From the NCBI GenBank assembly GCA_028066245.1, contig JALCBR010000052.1, forward strand, positions 1 through 33,772: a stretch of DNA of 33,772 nucleotides. Direction: 5' to 3'. Position numbers and translations under genes: made by a program. Positions 14,636-23,126 of this stretch are shown here, one piece after another. A model generated the notes under the pieces. That model saw nothing but the letters and a program-made list of their open reading frames with translations, was not told the origin of the DNA and did not search any database. This DNA comes from Pirellulales bacterium (lineage in GTDB: Bacteria; Planctomycetota; Planctomycetia; Pirellulales; S012-138). Position 1 is the stretch's first letter; each line of letters begins with the position of its first letter.

Positions 14636-15982
14636 ATGTTCGAGAAGCTTGCGAAAGAGGCCGTGCATTTGGAGCGGTACCGGACTGGCCCGTATGCGGA
14701 TGAACGGCGGCGATTTCTTGCGTATCTCACGGAGAGGGGATTGGGACGTAGTCGATTGGAGGGCATCAATCGTCTGCTGCTGAGTGTCGCCCGGCACATC
14801 TGCCTCGACGGCGATGCGAAGTATTCGGCCCGCCAACTGGCGTCCCTTGCGAAGGACTGGATTCGCAACGAGCCGAAGCACGGAGGTTCTCAGAAGTCCA
14901 TCCGCTCCCGAGAGCTGGACTTCCTGTTCGTAGCGAAGCAATGGCTGAGCTATTTGAAACGCCTCGACACAAGCGAGCCACCAAGACCGTTTGATCGCGA
15001 GTTGTCGCAGTTCCTCTCGCACCTCCGCACGGAGTGCGGATTCGCCGAGGCCACGATTGAGAACCGTCGAAACAGCCTGGCGCTGTTCTTCGGTTGGCTG
15101 AGCGAACGGGGTCAGACCTTGTCGGAAGTGGGGCTCGATGAGATTGGCGATTACCAGAAAGCGTGCGGACAACGAGGCTGGAAGCGGACGACGCTCTCCC
15201 TTCATGTGCAGGCGTTGCGGGCGTTCTTTCGATATGCCGCCTCACAGGGCTGGGCACACGACATCGCACCGGGCATCGGAGCGCCGAGACTCTATTCGCT
15301 CGAATCGATCCCCGAAGGTCCCAGTCGGGACGACGTTCGAAGCCTGCTGAGCAACGAATCCGGCAATTCACCCGTCCAGATCCGCAACCGGGCCATGCTG
15401 TTGCTGTTTGCCATCTATGGCTTCCGATTGAGTGAGGTACGCCACCTGCGATTGGAGGACGTGGACTGGGAGAATGAGCGGATCATGTTGCACCGAACGA
15501 AAGTGCGGAAGGCGCAGGAATACCCGCTGGTGCGCGAGGTCGGAGAGGCGATTCTTTGCTACCTGAAGGACGTTCGGCCACAGTCAAGTCATCGCGTGCT
15601 GTTCCTGACATTACGGCAGCCCCATCGGCCGTTGAGTCGCGGGGGTCTGAGCGCCATGGTTCAGAAGCGGATGCGGGCTGTAAATCCCCGGCTGACGCAC
15701 AGCGGGCCACATGCGCTGCGGCATGCCTGCGCAACGCACCTCCTCGCCCGAGGATTGACCCTCAAGGAAATCGGCGATCACCTGGGCCATGTCTCGGTGG
15801 CAGCCACGAGGATGTATGCCAAGGTCGACATCCTCGCCCTGCGGAAAGTTGCTGCGTTAGATATGTCCGAACTGGTTGCGTATGCACAGCGGGCGGACGA
15901 AAGTCAAACTCCCATCATTGCGTGTGGCGATCTTGCGGGTCTGCGGGAGGTCGCCAAGCTCCATCTGGGAGTTGTCCTGTGA
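14636..15982 (+). CDS. RIT tyrosine recombinase A
   Basis: This 448-aa recombinase has an extended N-terminus, a SAM-like core-binding domain (GFAEATIENRRNSLALFFGW) and a full catalytic set. That set comprises Arg in YGFRLSEVRHLRLEDV, Lys in TKVRKAQEYPLV, HALRHACATHLL, LGHVS and the nucleophile in TRMYAKVD. It is the first gene of the trio. Its stop overlaps the GTG start of the second (GTGA at 15979-15982), implying coupled translation and probably a complex of the three proteins. The ATG at 14636 is the first in frame after the left inverted repeat. Confidence 0.9.
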   Translation: MFEKLAKEAVHLERYRTGPYADERRRFLAYLTERGLGRSRLEGINRLLLSVARHICLDGDAKYSARQLASLAKDWIRNEPKHGGSQKSIRSRELDFLFVAKQWLSYLKRLDTSEPPRPFDRELSQFLSHLRTECGFAEATIENRRNSLALFFGWLSERGQTLSEVGLDEIGDYQKACGQRGWKRTTLSLHVQALRAFFRYAASQGWAHDIAPGIGAPRLYSLESIPEGPSRDDVRSLLSNESGNSPVQIRNRAMLLLFAIYGFRLSEVRHLRLEDVDWENERIMLHRTKVRKAQEYPLVREVGEAILCYLKDVRPQSSHRVLFLTLRQPHRPLSRGGLSAMVQKRMRAVNPRLTHSGPHALRHACATHLLARGLTLKEIGDHLGHVSVAATRMYAKVDILALRKVAALDMSELVAYAQRADESQTPIIACGDLAGLREVAKLHLGVVL

Positions 15983-16923
15983 CGCTGGGAGAACTCATCG
16001 ACGAGTACGTCGACTACAAACGCTCATTGGGGATGTACTTCCGCAGTCCGGCGGTACGCCTGAAAGCCTTTCTGGCCGCGGTCGGCGATGTCAAACTGGA
16101 TGCGATCACACCGCAACAGGTGCGGAGCCATCTCGACGGAACACCGGGGCCCATCACCAGTTTTTGGTTCGCCAAGTATCAGGCGCTGCGCCCATTCTTC
16201 GCTTACGCGATCGATCGCAACTATCTGCAATCGTGCCCTCTGCCGAAGGTTCTCCCCAGCAAGCCGCCGAAATTCGATCCGTACATTTACACGGTCGCCG
16301 AAGTGAAGCGTCTTCTGGATGCTGCCGACTCCAGGCACCAATCGGACTGGCTGCTTGATCCGCAAACCGCCCGGACACTGATTCTCCTGCTGTATGGGAC
16401 CGGCCTGCGCATCGGGGAGGCCACGCGGCTGAAGCTGAGCGACGTCGACCTGAATGACCAGATTCTGACGGTGAGGGAAACCAAGTTCTTCAAGTCGCGG
16501 TTGGTGCCGATCGGAGATGATCTGGCAATGGCACTTCGCAGCTACCACGCCTATCAGTGGGGTTCATGGACTCCCACTGACGAATCGACATTTCTCTCAT
16601 GCCGAGCGCGCCAGCCGATCAAGCACCAGACGGCACGACTGGTCTTCTATCGGATGCGCACGGAGGCCAACGTTCGCCGTGAAGAGACCGCCAGATACCA
16701 GCCAAGGCTTCACGACTTCCGTCACACCTTCGCCGTCACTCGGCTGGTGACCTGGTATCGGGAAGGCAAGAACGTCCAGCGTCTGCTGCCGCACCTCTCC
16801 ACCTACCTTGGTCATGCGCGTCTTCAGGAAACGACGCGATACTTGAACATGACGAAAGAACTCTTGCAGGAAGCCAGCCAGTGCTTCCTGCAGTACGCGC
16901 TGCCGGAGACGCCCGATGAATGA
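15979..16923 (+). CDS. RIT tyrosine recombinase B
   Basis: This 314-aa recombinase starts at a GTG overlapping the stop of gene A. The frame is open far upstream, but that part is a shadow of gene A. Residues 1-100 form the core-binding domain (VTLGELIDEYVDYKRSLGM). The catalytic domain has YGTGLRIGEATRLKLSD, ETKFFKSRLVPI with the Lys, HDFRHTFAV, YLGHARLQETTRYL with the second His and the Tyr. It overlaps gene C by 8 bp. All catalytic residues appear present, so all three members of the trio could be active. Confidence 0.9.
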   Translation: MTLGELIDEYVDYKRSLGMYFRSPAVRLKAFLAAVGDVKLDAITPQQVRSHLDGTPGPITSFWFAKYQALRPFFAYAIDRNYLQSCPLPKVLPSKPPKFDPYIYTVAEVKRLLDAADSRHQSDWLLDPQTARTLILLLYGTGLRIGEATRLKLSDVDLNDQILTVRETKFFKSRLVPIGDDLAMALRSYHAYQWGSWTPTDESTFLSCRARQPIKHQTARLVFYRMRTEANVRREETARYQPRLHDFRHTFAVTRLVTWYREGKNVQRLLPHLSTYLGHARLQETTRYLNMTKELLQEASQCFLQYALPETPDE

Positions 16924-17914
16924 CGCGATACTCGGTACGTGGATGCGGCGGTTCCTGGTGGAGCATCTGATCGCCGAACGCAACCTCTCGCGAAATACCC
17001 AGCGGAGCTACCGCGACACATTCTGCCTGCTCGTCCCCTTCGTTTCGAAACTCCAGAGGAAGCCGAACGATCGATTGTTAGTGGAAGATGTCACCGGCGA
17101 TTGTGTGCGCAACTTCCTGGGGCACTTGGAATCCGAGCGCAGTTGCAGCGTTCGGACACGAAATCAGCGGCTGGCCGCGCTCCATGCGTTCGCGCGATTC
17201 GTGGGTGATCACAATCCCGAACTCGTTCCGTGGTGCCGGGAAGTTCGCCTGGTGCCGTTCAAACGTGCGGACAAGAACCCGTTGTCCTATCTCGAAAAGA
17301 AGGAGATGGATGCCATCCTGGCATCGGCCAACTTGGCCACGAAACAAGGTCGGCGCGATCATGCCGTTCTCCTGTTCCTGTATAACTCGGGTGCCCGCGC
17401 GAGTGAGGTAGTGGGCGTCACCATCGGTGACATCGAGCAAGACCTGAGCGGCTCAGGAACGGTGACGCTCCGTGGCAAAGGCGGCAAGTCACGATTCTGT
17501 CCGCTGTGGGAGAAGACGATGGGCGAGCTGGCACCACTGATGCAGCAGCGCCCGTCGACCGAGCATCTCTTCCTCAATCGTTACGGGAGGCCGCTGTCAC
17601 GATTTGGGCTTCGCGATATTGTTCGCCGGCATGCGCACCTAGCAGAAGCGACTGCCCCCTCCCTGGCCAGAAAACGCGTCAGCCCCCACACCATCCGGCA
17701 CACCACCGCCACACATCTGCTTCGATCCGGTGTTGACATCAATACAATTCGCGCCTGGTTGGGCCACGTCTCCCTTGAGACGACGAACATCTACGCTGAG
17801 ATCGACCTGGAAGCGAAAGCCAAAGCGCTGGCGGCATGCGAGCTGGAAGATGTCAAGCCGGCGAAGCCGTGGCGCGACGATCCCACCCTGATGGCGTTCC
17901 TCAAGTCACTCTGA
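16916..17914 (+). CDS. RIT tyrosine recombinase C
   Basis: The 332-aa third recombinase is the most XerC/D-like of the trio. It has an N-terminal LVEHLIAERNLSRNTQRSYR core-binding domain, YNSGARASEVVGVTIGD, RGKGGKSRFCPL with the Lys, HTIRHTTATHLL, LGHVSLETTNIYAEID with the nucleophilic Tyr. The ATG lies within the last codons of gene B. The C-terminal tail (KPAKPWRDDPTLMAFLKSL) reaches almost to the right inverted repeat. About 35 bp later a small hairpin, GGCTG/CAGCC, may end transcription. Confidence 0.9.
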   Translation: MNDAILGTWMRRFLVEHLIAERNLSRNTQRSYRDTFCLLVPFVSKLQRKPNDRLLVEDVTGDCVRNFLGHLESERSCSVRTRNQRLAALHAFARFVGDHNPELVPWCREVRLVPFKRADKNPLSYLEKKEMDAILASANLATKQGRRDHAVLLFLYNSGARASEVVGVTIGDIEQDLSGSGTVTLRGKGGKSRFCPLWEKTMGELAPLMQQRPSTEHLFLNRYGRPLSRFGLRDIVRRHAHLAEATAPSLARKRVSPHTIRHTTATHLLRSGVDINTIRAWLGHVSLETTNIYAEIDLEAKAKALAACELEDVKPAKPWRDDPTLMAFLKSL

Positions 17915-17949
17915 GTGGAGCCCACGTTATGTGCAGATGGCTGCTGCAA

Positions 17950-18576
17950 TCAGCCGACGAACGCCAGTGCCGACCATGTCATCTTCACATAACCGCTCCT
18001 GACACATAAGTGCGCCAGTTCATGGGCCAGGACGGCAAAGTGTTCCGCGTCGCCGAGTCCTTCGGTAATCGCGATCGCGCCGTTTCGAGACACGCCTTTC
18101 GTTCCAAGGGGCAGTTCCTCGTAGGTCAGCGTGATGCCAGAATCTCGAACAACTGCTTCCAGTCGTCGGAGGAGATTGCCCGGTTCACCGCTGATCTGGG
18201 CGAATTTCGGCAGGTCGTCGCCATCGGTTTGACTGACGTCGAAGACGTGGACGACCTTGAAGCCCGAGATTCCGCAGACCGTTCCCTCCTCGGAGTCATC
18301 GCTTTTTTTGCGAAACTTCAGCGGGGCAAAGATGGCGATTCCTTTCTCGCCTTTGCGAACATGTCGACCGAGCTTCAGCCAGTTCCGAAAACCAGCCACA
18401 TGGGTCGCTTCCGGGTACTGGGCCGCGATCAGCATGCAGTTGTTCCACGAATACTTGTGGAAGCGACTCATCACGTTGAGATAGCGTTCCAATGCCTCGC
18501 TCCGTCCGGCCTTCAGGGCTTCCTGCAGGTCTTTCAGAGCGTTGTTCGCGAGCTTTTTTGCTTCGTCTCGTTTCAT
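17950..18576 (-). pseudogene. ArdC-like antirestriction protein, 3' end lost to the RIT element
   Basis: The N-terminal ssDNA-binding-type domain of ArdC/DUF1738-like proteins is recognisable (MSRFHKYSWNNCMLIAAQYP, RKGEKGIAIFAPL, FKVVHVFDVSQT). A zinc metallopeptidase motif, AVLAHELAHL, follows. Five residues after HELAH the gene runs into the RIT inverted repeat at 18010 and then reads ~20 foreign residues to a stop at 17950. The metal-ligand Glu expected further downstream is missing. The chosen start is the ATG at 18576, preceded by CAAGGAGATC. ArdC proteins protect incoming plasmid DNA during conjugation, so its presence supports a plasmid origin. It is probably non-functional now. Confidence 0.75.
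17984..18010. repeat. RIT right terminal inverted repeat
   Basis: Inverse of the left end: CACATAA at 17986-17992 and CACATAAG at 18003-18010, with the two heptamers 17 bp apart as on the left. Confidence 0.75.
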
Positions 18577-18666
18577 GGGATGATCTCCTTGAGGGTGATT
18601 CTGCATCCGGCAAATGCAGAGCGATCATTTCGAAACGGGCCTGCCGGCGGCCCGCATGAGGAAGGA

Positions 18667-18752
18667 GCCACGGCAGGTCAAGGTGGAGACTTTCGCGCAG
18701 GCGAAAGCAGCAGCGAACGCCGGAGGCGGTCGCGGACCTTGACCGCCGTGGC
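18667..18752. promoter_or_regulatory. Large nested inverted repeat in the ArdC leader
   Basis: GCCACGGCAGGTCAAGGT (18667-18684) pairs with ACCTTGACCGCCGTGGC (18736-18752), with one unpaired base. The enclosed ~50 nt contains a perfect hairpin, CTTTCGCGCAGGCGAAAG (18690-18707). The fold would be a branched structure in the leader of the ArdC-like gene on the minus strand. It could be a transfer-origin-like or protein-binding site, or a leader RNA. The sequence shows the structure but not its role. Confidence 0.55.
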
Positions 18753-18775
18753 AGAATTGGAGGGACCGAGCGGCG

Positions 18776-19345
18776 TCAGCGGCCGTGCGTTACCTGGCAC
18801 TCCGGGCAGACACCCAGGTGCGTGTACCACTCGGTGGGTGAACGTGTTGTGACTTCAGGCGTCACTTCTTCGAGTGACTGCTCGTAAGACTGAAACTCAT
18901 CAACATCGGTCCAATCGGCGGGAATCCGGTCGATTCCATCCCAGGCATCGGTGTCGCAGTGGACGCAAGCCAGTCGTATCCGGCCGGCACCGTGACGCTC
19001 GTATTGAGATGGGCGATCGCTGCATCCGTTTGATTGGCTCAGCTGCACGAATCGGCGCGCTTCAGCTGGCGTCAATTCCCGTCCAAAGCACGTACTGCGA
19101 CTTCGCCAGAACAAGCGCACAGGGCTTCCATCGCCACCGCACGCGAACGCACTGCCATTTGTCCAGAGTGGTAACGCCAGGGAATGTGAGTAAATCTCCT
19201 GGGAGACTTCACAAACGACACCCGCTTCAAACCAGGGTGGTCGAGACGTATCGTCGAGTCGGATCGGCTTGCCGCGCATTAGCTCGGCCAGGAGTCGCTG
19301 AAAGTCGCGAGCCCGCGAGGCGCGAGAAGAGGGTGGTGATGCCAT
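18776..19345 (-). CDS. Hypothetical protein with paired cysteine motifs
   Basis: This protein of about 189 aa starts at the ATG at 19345 (MASPPSSRASR), with GGAGGTGCTCC immediately upstream. A longer frame to 19429 lacks such a site. Recognisable pieces are PPWFEAGVVCEVSQEIY, ELTPAEARRFVQLSQ, RLACVHCDTDAWDG and, at the C-terminus, LGVCPECQVTHGR. The CVHC and CPEC pairs could together bind one zinc ion. I do not recognise a family. It lies upstream of the ArdC-like remnant on the same strand, separated by the large inverted repeat. The 150 bp before it, up to parB B, show nothing I can support. Confidence 0.55.
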   Translation of the reverse strand: MASPPSSRASRARDFQRLLAELMRGKPIRLDDTSRPPWFEAGVVCEVSQEIYSHSLALPLWTNGSAFACGGDGSPVRLFWRSRSTCFGRELTPAEARRFVQLSQSNGCSDRPSQYERHGAGRIRLACVHCDTDAWDGIDRIPADWTDVDEFQSYEQSLEEVTPEVTTRSPTEWYTHLGVCPECQVTHGR

Positions 19346-19583
19346 GGAGCACCTCCTTTTCGTCTTGAGGAACAAACTACAACCACAGACGAAAACCGGT
19401 GCACGCCACCGGCTTCGCTCCAACAACACGACGCGTGGAACGAAGCCGTTGGGTTGGCATCTCCCCGAGCTACCAGCGAAAAGGAACAGACAAATCCGAC
19501 TGGTTTGGCATCAATACCACATTGATGGGCAAATGCCAAAATCGGCAAAGTTCGGTAGATTGGCGGCGATCAAACCGCGAGTG

Positions 19584-20486
19584 TCAGTAGCGGATGTTGC
19601 TCTTGATGCGAAGTCGGACTTCGTCAAGGGCTTGTTCGAGGGCCTCTTCGAGATGGTGGTATGTGCCCTCTTGTGGCCCTTTGACCAAGACTTCCCAGCC
19701 GTTTTCTGCCCGAAACGAAAGCGTTTTCGTTTGTGGCTGGTTCTTGGGCTTACCGCGCCGCTTACGTACGGCGCTTGCAGCCTGTGTGTGGGTCATGCCA
19801 CCGTTGGCCGCTTGTGACGCCAACTTGCGGCGAGCGTTTTCGTCGGGGAGCTTGCTCACTTCGTAGGCCGTCCGAGCCGAAAGCTCGCCGTTGTGCACGC
19901 GCTGTTGGACATCCTGCGGCAAGTCGAGCAACGCCAGCGCTCGGCTGACGGTGGACGGGGTGATGTGTAGCGCCTCGGCTAATTGTCTTCCGTTCCAGTC
20001 ATTCAACTCCATCAGTGAGGAGAATGCGCGCGCCTGCTCGATTGGCTGCAGGTCTTCGCGAAGCAGGTTTTCGACCAGTTGTTGTTCCAGGATCTCCGAT
20101 TCGGACAGCTCACCGTCGTGGAAGAAACAGTCGACAGTTGCCAGGCCAGCGGCCTTTGCGGCTCGCCAGCGGCGTTCGCCGGAAACAATCATCCATTGCT
20201 GCTGGTCCTCCGACCAACGCACGCGAATCGGGAACAACTGCTTTGTGTCTTGCAGGCTCCGGGCAAGCCGGTCAAGCGACTCTGGGGTGATCTCCTTTCT
20301 CGGCTGCTTCGGGTCCGGCGTCAGCAAGTCGACAGGAATCTGTCCAAAACTACGCAGCGGTTTGCGGCCGATGTCCTTGGGGGAAGGAACGGGGCTCAAC
20401 TGAGGTCGATGGTCAACGGTGCGGATGCCCATTGACTCATTCAGATTTGCCGAAATCTCTTGAAGTGTGCTCCTGGTACTGGCCAT
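19584..20486 (-). CDS. parB: ParB partition protein, module B
   Basis: This 300-aa ParB/Spo0J-family protein has the same length and N-terminus (MASTRSTL) as the module A protein but is substantially diverged. The blocks are TPDPKQPRKEITPESLDRLARSLQ, SGERRWRAAKAAG, LVENLLREDLQPIEQARAF, a helix-turn-helix NGRQLAEALHITPSTVSRALALL and a basic linker RKRRGKPKNQPQTK. Its ATG overlaps the parA stop by one base (TAATG), as in module A. Similar proteins with a shared palindromic site in both modules raise the question of cross-talk between the two partition systems. Confidence 0.9.
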   Translation of the reverse strand: MASTRSTLQEISANLNESMGIRTVDHRPQLSPVPSPKDIGRKPLRSFGQIPVDLLTPDPKQPRKEITPESLDRLARSLQDTKQLFPIRVRWSEDQQQWMIVSGERRWRAAKAAGLATVDCFFHDGELSESEILEQQLVENLLREDLQPIEQARAFSSLMELNDWNGRQLAEALHITPSTVSRALALLDLPQDVQQRVHNGELSARTAYEVSKLPDENARRKLASQAANGGMTHTQAASAVRKRRGKPKNQPQTKTLSFRAENGWEVLVKGPQEGTYHHLEEALEQALDEVRLRIKSNIRY

Positions 20487-21301
20487 TACGCGACGTGTCG
20501 TTGTCCGTTTCTCACACTGATGCGGTCGAGAATCTCACGACTCAGCCGGGCTGTCAAATCGCTGGCAGGCGACTTGGGGCTATGGTGCTGAATTGGCTTG
20601 CGACAGGCCACGGCGACTTTGAATGCCGAAGCCTCGGGAATGACCGTATCCAGGACCATGTCGCCGTAAAGCTCGCGCAGACGCTGCTCATAGGCGCGGT
20701 GGATGAGCAAGCGACGGTCAGAGCGGGTTACCAGGTGGCCCAGACAATACACCCTGGGGTTTAGCACGTGGGCGTTCTGAATCGCCTGATGAACCGCCCG
20801 CAAGCCCTGCGTTCCAAAATCTTCCGGTGGCGCAGGAATGATGACCCAATGGGCAGCGATCATCGCCGCCCAGCTGCAACGGTACAGATTCGGCGGGCAG
20901 TCAATCAGGATGATGTCGAACGCTCGCTGTCGACCCGTAAACTCCGCGAGAGCGTGCTGCGACAATCCCGTCGTTTCCGGCCCGGGTGTGTTGAGGGGCC
21001 CGGCGTGATGGTTGCACGGGCAGATCGAGATACGGTCAAACACCGTGGGACGGATCAATCGCTCATCATTCACGAGAAGGTCGCTGCCTTCACCCAGCAG
21101 CGCCGCTACGGTTTGCTCGACCGGCAGAGATTCGACCAGCTCGGAGCCGAAGAACCCGCGGCTGAGCGAGCCTTGGGGATCCGTATCGATGAGCAGCACG
21201 TTCAGGCCGGCTTGGGCAAAAGCGCCGGCCAGATGAAAGCACGTTGAGGACTTGCCGCAACCTCCTTTTTGGTTGATGAGACAGATCGTCGCTGGCCGCA
21301 T
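20486..21301 (-). CDS. parA: ParA partition ATPase, module B
   Basis: This is a ParA/Soj ATPase of about 271 aa, starting at the ATG at 21301 (MRPATICLINQKGGCGKSS) with CGAGGATTC upstream. Frames further upstream cross a regulatory palindrome and lack a ribosome site. It carries the deviant Walker A KGGCGKSS, LLIDTDPQGSLSRGFFG and FDIILIDCPPNLYRCSWAAM. The C-terminal segment (VIPEASAFKVAVACRKPIQHHSPKS) matches module A closely. It is divergent from rep, as in module A. Confidence 0.92.
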   Translation of the reverse strand: MRPATICLINQKGGCGKSSTCFHLAGAFAQAGLNVLLIDTDPQGSLSRGFFGSELVESLPVEQTVAALLGEGSDLLVNDERLIRPTVFDRISICPCNHHAGPLNTPGPETTGLSQHALAEFTGRQRAFDIILIDCPPNLYRCSWAAMIAAHWVIIPAPPEDFGTQGLRAVHQAIQNAHVLNPRVYCLGHLVTRSDRRLLIHRAYEQRLRELYGDMVLDTVIPEASAFKVAVACRKPIQHHSPKSPASDLTARLSREILDRISVRNGQRHVA

Positions 21302-21634
21302 GAATCCTCGTGGATGAAGGAATTGCCAGTGGCAATTCCGCGTAACTCTCCGAAATCGTTTCCGATACCGTGGCACAAGCCTTGAAAGGTCGTCAAGGAT
21401 TTTTGTGGGCAAGCCGCGGGTACCCGGGATTGCTGGCGGGTGGAGTCTCGTATTGCGATTGCCAGTGGCAATTCTGTGCAAGTCCCGGGAACTTCAGGTG
21501 AATTTGGTGGCTTTGGAACGGAAGGTGGTCTCTTGGGTTTTTCCTGTTCTGGATCGTCCATACGTGTTACGTGAAATGTAGTTTAACGCAATTAAAGTCG
21601 TTGACCGTTGAAACGCGACATCCATTCTCCGGCC
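21302..21634. promoter_or_regulatory. parA-rep divergent control region, module B
   Basis: This 333-bp gene-free region holds two identical palindromes ATTGCCAGTGGCAAT at 21322-21336 and 21458-21472, 136 bp apart. A hairpin CCTTGA/TCAAGG followed by TTTTT near 21383-21408 could act as a weak terminator or attenuator. TACGTG is repeated near 21560. The palindrome nearest parA lies 20 bp before its start codon, where it could control that promoter. Confidence 0.5.
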
Positions 21635-22882
21635 ATGTTGAATGGTACGGGGCAGCTCACGCTTGTCGAGCATTCTCTCTGTCCACTCGACCCGCGCGCA
21701 TCGCTGGTTAAGAACCTCGTCCACCACACGCAGTATCAGTTCAGCTCTCCGGACAAAAAACGGCAGACATCGCACGTACAAGTATTCTGCCCGCTCGGAC
21801 TCACGGCGACGGATGAGTTCTTTCTCTGGGGCCTTTTGGCGCTCACGATGCAGCAGCGACCTGAGGATCGGGCAGAGTTGCGTGCCACGCCACACTGGTG
21901 CCTCCGCCGGCTGGCGATCATAGACGAGCTCTCGCGGCGGGGCGGCCGGCAGTATCGCCAATTTCGCGACACAGTTCGCCGGTTGTCCACAGTCGCTTAC
22001 GTCAGTGACGAATTCTACGATCCTGTTCGAGGTGAGCACCGGGAGATCGCTTTTGGATTCTTCAAACACTCCCTGCCGAAGGGCGAGCAATCCAAACGCG
22101 CCTGGCGAATCGTCTGGGATCCGCTGTTCATGGAAATGGTCCAGCCGGCGGCGGGCCAGCTACGGTTTGACCTGCATACCTACCGGCAACTCGATCCGGC
22201 GAGTCGCCGGCTGTTTCTGTTTCTTTCCAAAGTGTTTCCCCGAAAGAGTCTATTGGCGTCGCTCGATTTGACGCACTTGGCTGTCAATCTCCTGGGGTTT
22301 TCCGAAACGCTGAATCGGCGCGTGCAGAAAGCCAAGGTCAAACGGTGCTTTGACCGGCTCCAGCGTCTGGACGTGGTCTCTCGAGCTGAGTTCACAAAGA
22401 GCGGCAGAGGCAGCTACCGAATTCGTGTCGAGCCGGGTGGGTATTTCAACAAGAAGCAAGGGAGGATTGTCATGACAGAGTTCGATGAATTGCCACTGTG
22501 GGATACGCTGCTGCAAATTGGCTTTGAGCCAGCCGCTGCGGCGCGGCTGATGAAACGCTATTCGCACCGGCTGCTGGAAGAGTGGGCCGATATCACACAA
22601 GCCGCTCAGGAACGGTTTGGAGCCTCCTTCTTTCACGCGAGCCCAATGGCATTTTTGGTCGATTCGGTGAAGCATGCCGCTCGCGGGCGCCGTACACCAC
22701 CAGACTGGTGGCTGGAGCTCAAACGACAAGAGGCTGCCAAAGAACAACTGGACCAACAAAGCCAGCAGTTCCTGGCCCGCGTTCGCTGTCATGTGTTCGG
22801 CCCGTCCGTCGACGACGAATCCACGCGGGTCCAGTCCGGTCCCGGGCTGTCGAGCGCGGCAGATGTGCTCCGAAACGGGTAA
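21635..22882 (+). CDS. Plasmid replication initiator, module B
   Basis: This protein (415 aa from the ATG at 21635; a TTG at 21608 is possible) is homologous to the module A initiator. Shared landmarks in order are LTLVEHSLCPLDPR, DEFFLWGLLALTM, ATPHWCLRRLAI, YDPVRGEHREIAFGFF, KRAWRIVWDPLF and YRQLDPASRRLFLFLSKVF. The middle basic segment SETLNRRVQKAKVKRCFDRL and the C-terminal LWDTLLQIGFEPAAAARLM also align. The protein should recognise the iterons at 23039-23126. Sequence divergence between the two initiators is matched by different iteron sequences, as expected for two compatible replicons. Confidence 0.8.
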   Translation: MLNGTGQLTLVEHSLCPLDPRASLVKNLVHHTQYQFSSPDKKRQTSHVQVFCPLGLTATDEFFLWGLLALTMQQRPEDRAELRATPHWCLRRLAIIDELSRRGGRQYRQFRDTVRRLSTVAYVSDEFYDPVRGEHREIAFGFFKHSLPKGEQSKRAWRIVWDPLFMEMVQPAAGQLRFDLHTYRQLDPASRRLFLFLSKVFPRKSLLASLDLTHLAVNLLGFSETLNRRVQKAKVKRCFDRLQRLDVVSRAEFTKSGRGSYRIRVEPGGYFNKKQGRIVMTEFDELPLWDTLLQIGFEPAAAARLMKRYSHRLLEEWADITQAAQERFGASFFHASPMAFLVDSVKHAARGRRTPPDWWLELKRQEAAKEQLDQQSQQFLARVRCHVFGPSVDDESTRVQSGPGLSSAADVLRNG

Positions 22883-22923
22883 CAACTCAACCTTCCATGG
22901 GCAATGAATCTTTTTGCTTTTAA

Positions 22924-22950
22924 CAAGTACTTTGTACATGTACTTTGGGG
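22924..22950. repeat. GTACTTTG repeat after rep B
   Basis: AAGTACTTTG and GTACTTTGGGG occur side by side about 45 bp after the rep stop, matching the GGTACTT pair at 8300-8322 in module A. It is an origin-associated or regulatory element shared by both modules. Confidence 0.4.
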
Positions 22951-22987
22951 ACGACCTCGCTGGCCGACGGAGGGTTGAGATTTCGCA

Positions 22988-23126
22988 GCAAGCGCGGGCA
23001 GTTAGACGGCAATCGTTGGCATTTCGCGCTCAGAAAGCGTAACGCAAGAGACACGTCTAACGGCCGAAAGTGTAACGCAAGCGACACGTGTCGAGAGGCA
23101 AGAAGCGTAACGCAAGCGACACGTCT
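22988..23126. repeat. Iteron array, probable oriV of module B
   Basis: Three near-identical 20-bp direct repeats (GTAACGCAAGCGACACGTCT with few changes) lie at 23039-23058, 23072-23091 and 23107-23126, with starts 33 and 35 bp apart, exactly as in module A. A partial copy, GCAAGCGCGGG at 22988, mirrors the partial copy in module A at almost the same offset (56 versus 57 bp). The core GCAAG is the only sequence common to both iteron sets. Confidence 0.75.

Larger units (their letters stand above)
14531..18010. mobile_element. RIT (recombinase-in-trio) element
   Basis: Three tyrosine recombinase genes in one direction with overlapping stop/start codons are the signature of RIT elements. The ends are matched inverted repeats. 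Each has two TTATGTG heptamers exactly 17 bp apart (14532 and 14549 on the left; inverse copies at 17986-17992 and 18003-18009 on the right), bounded by CTTATGTG and CACATAAG. The predicted element is 3,480 bp. On the right it truncates an ArdC-like gene. The sequence on the left is not the missing part of that gene, so a deletion or rearrangement must have followed insertion. Confidence 0.85.

Noticed and set aside
15556-15978. Extended N-terminus of RIT recombinase B
   Set aside because: It is a shadow of recombinase A. The GTG at 15979 overlapping the stop codon is the typical coupled start.
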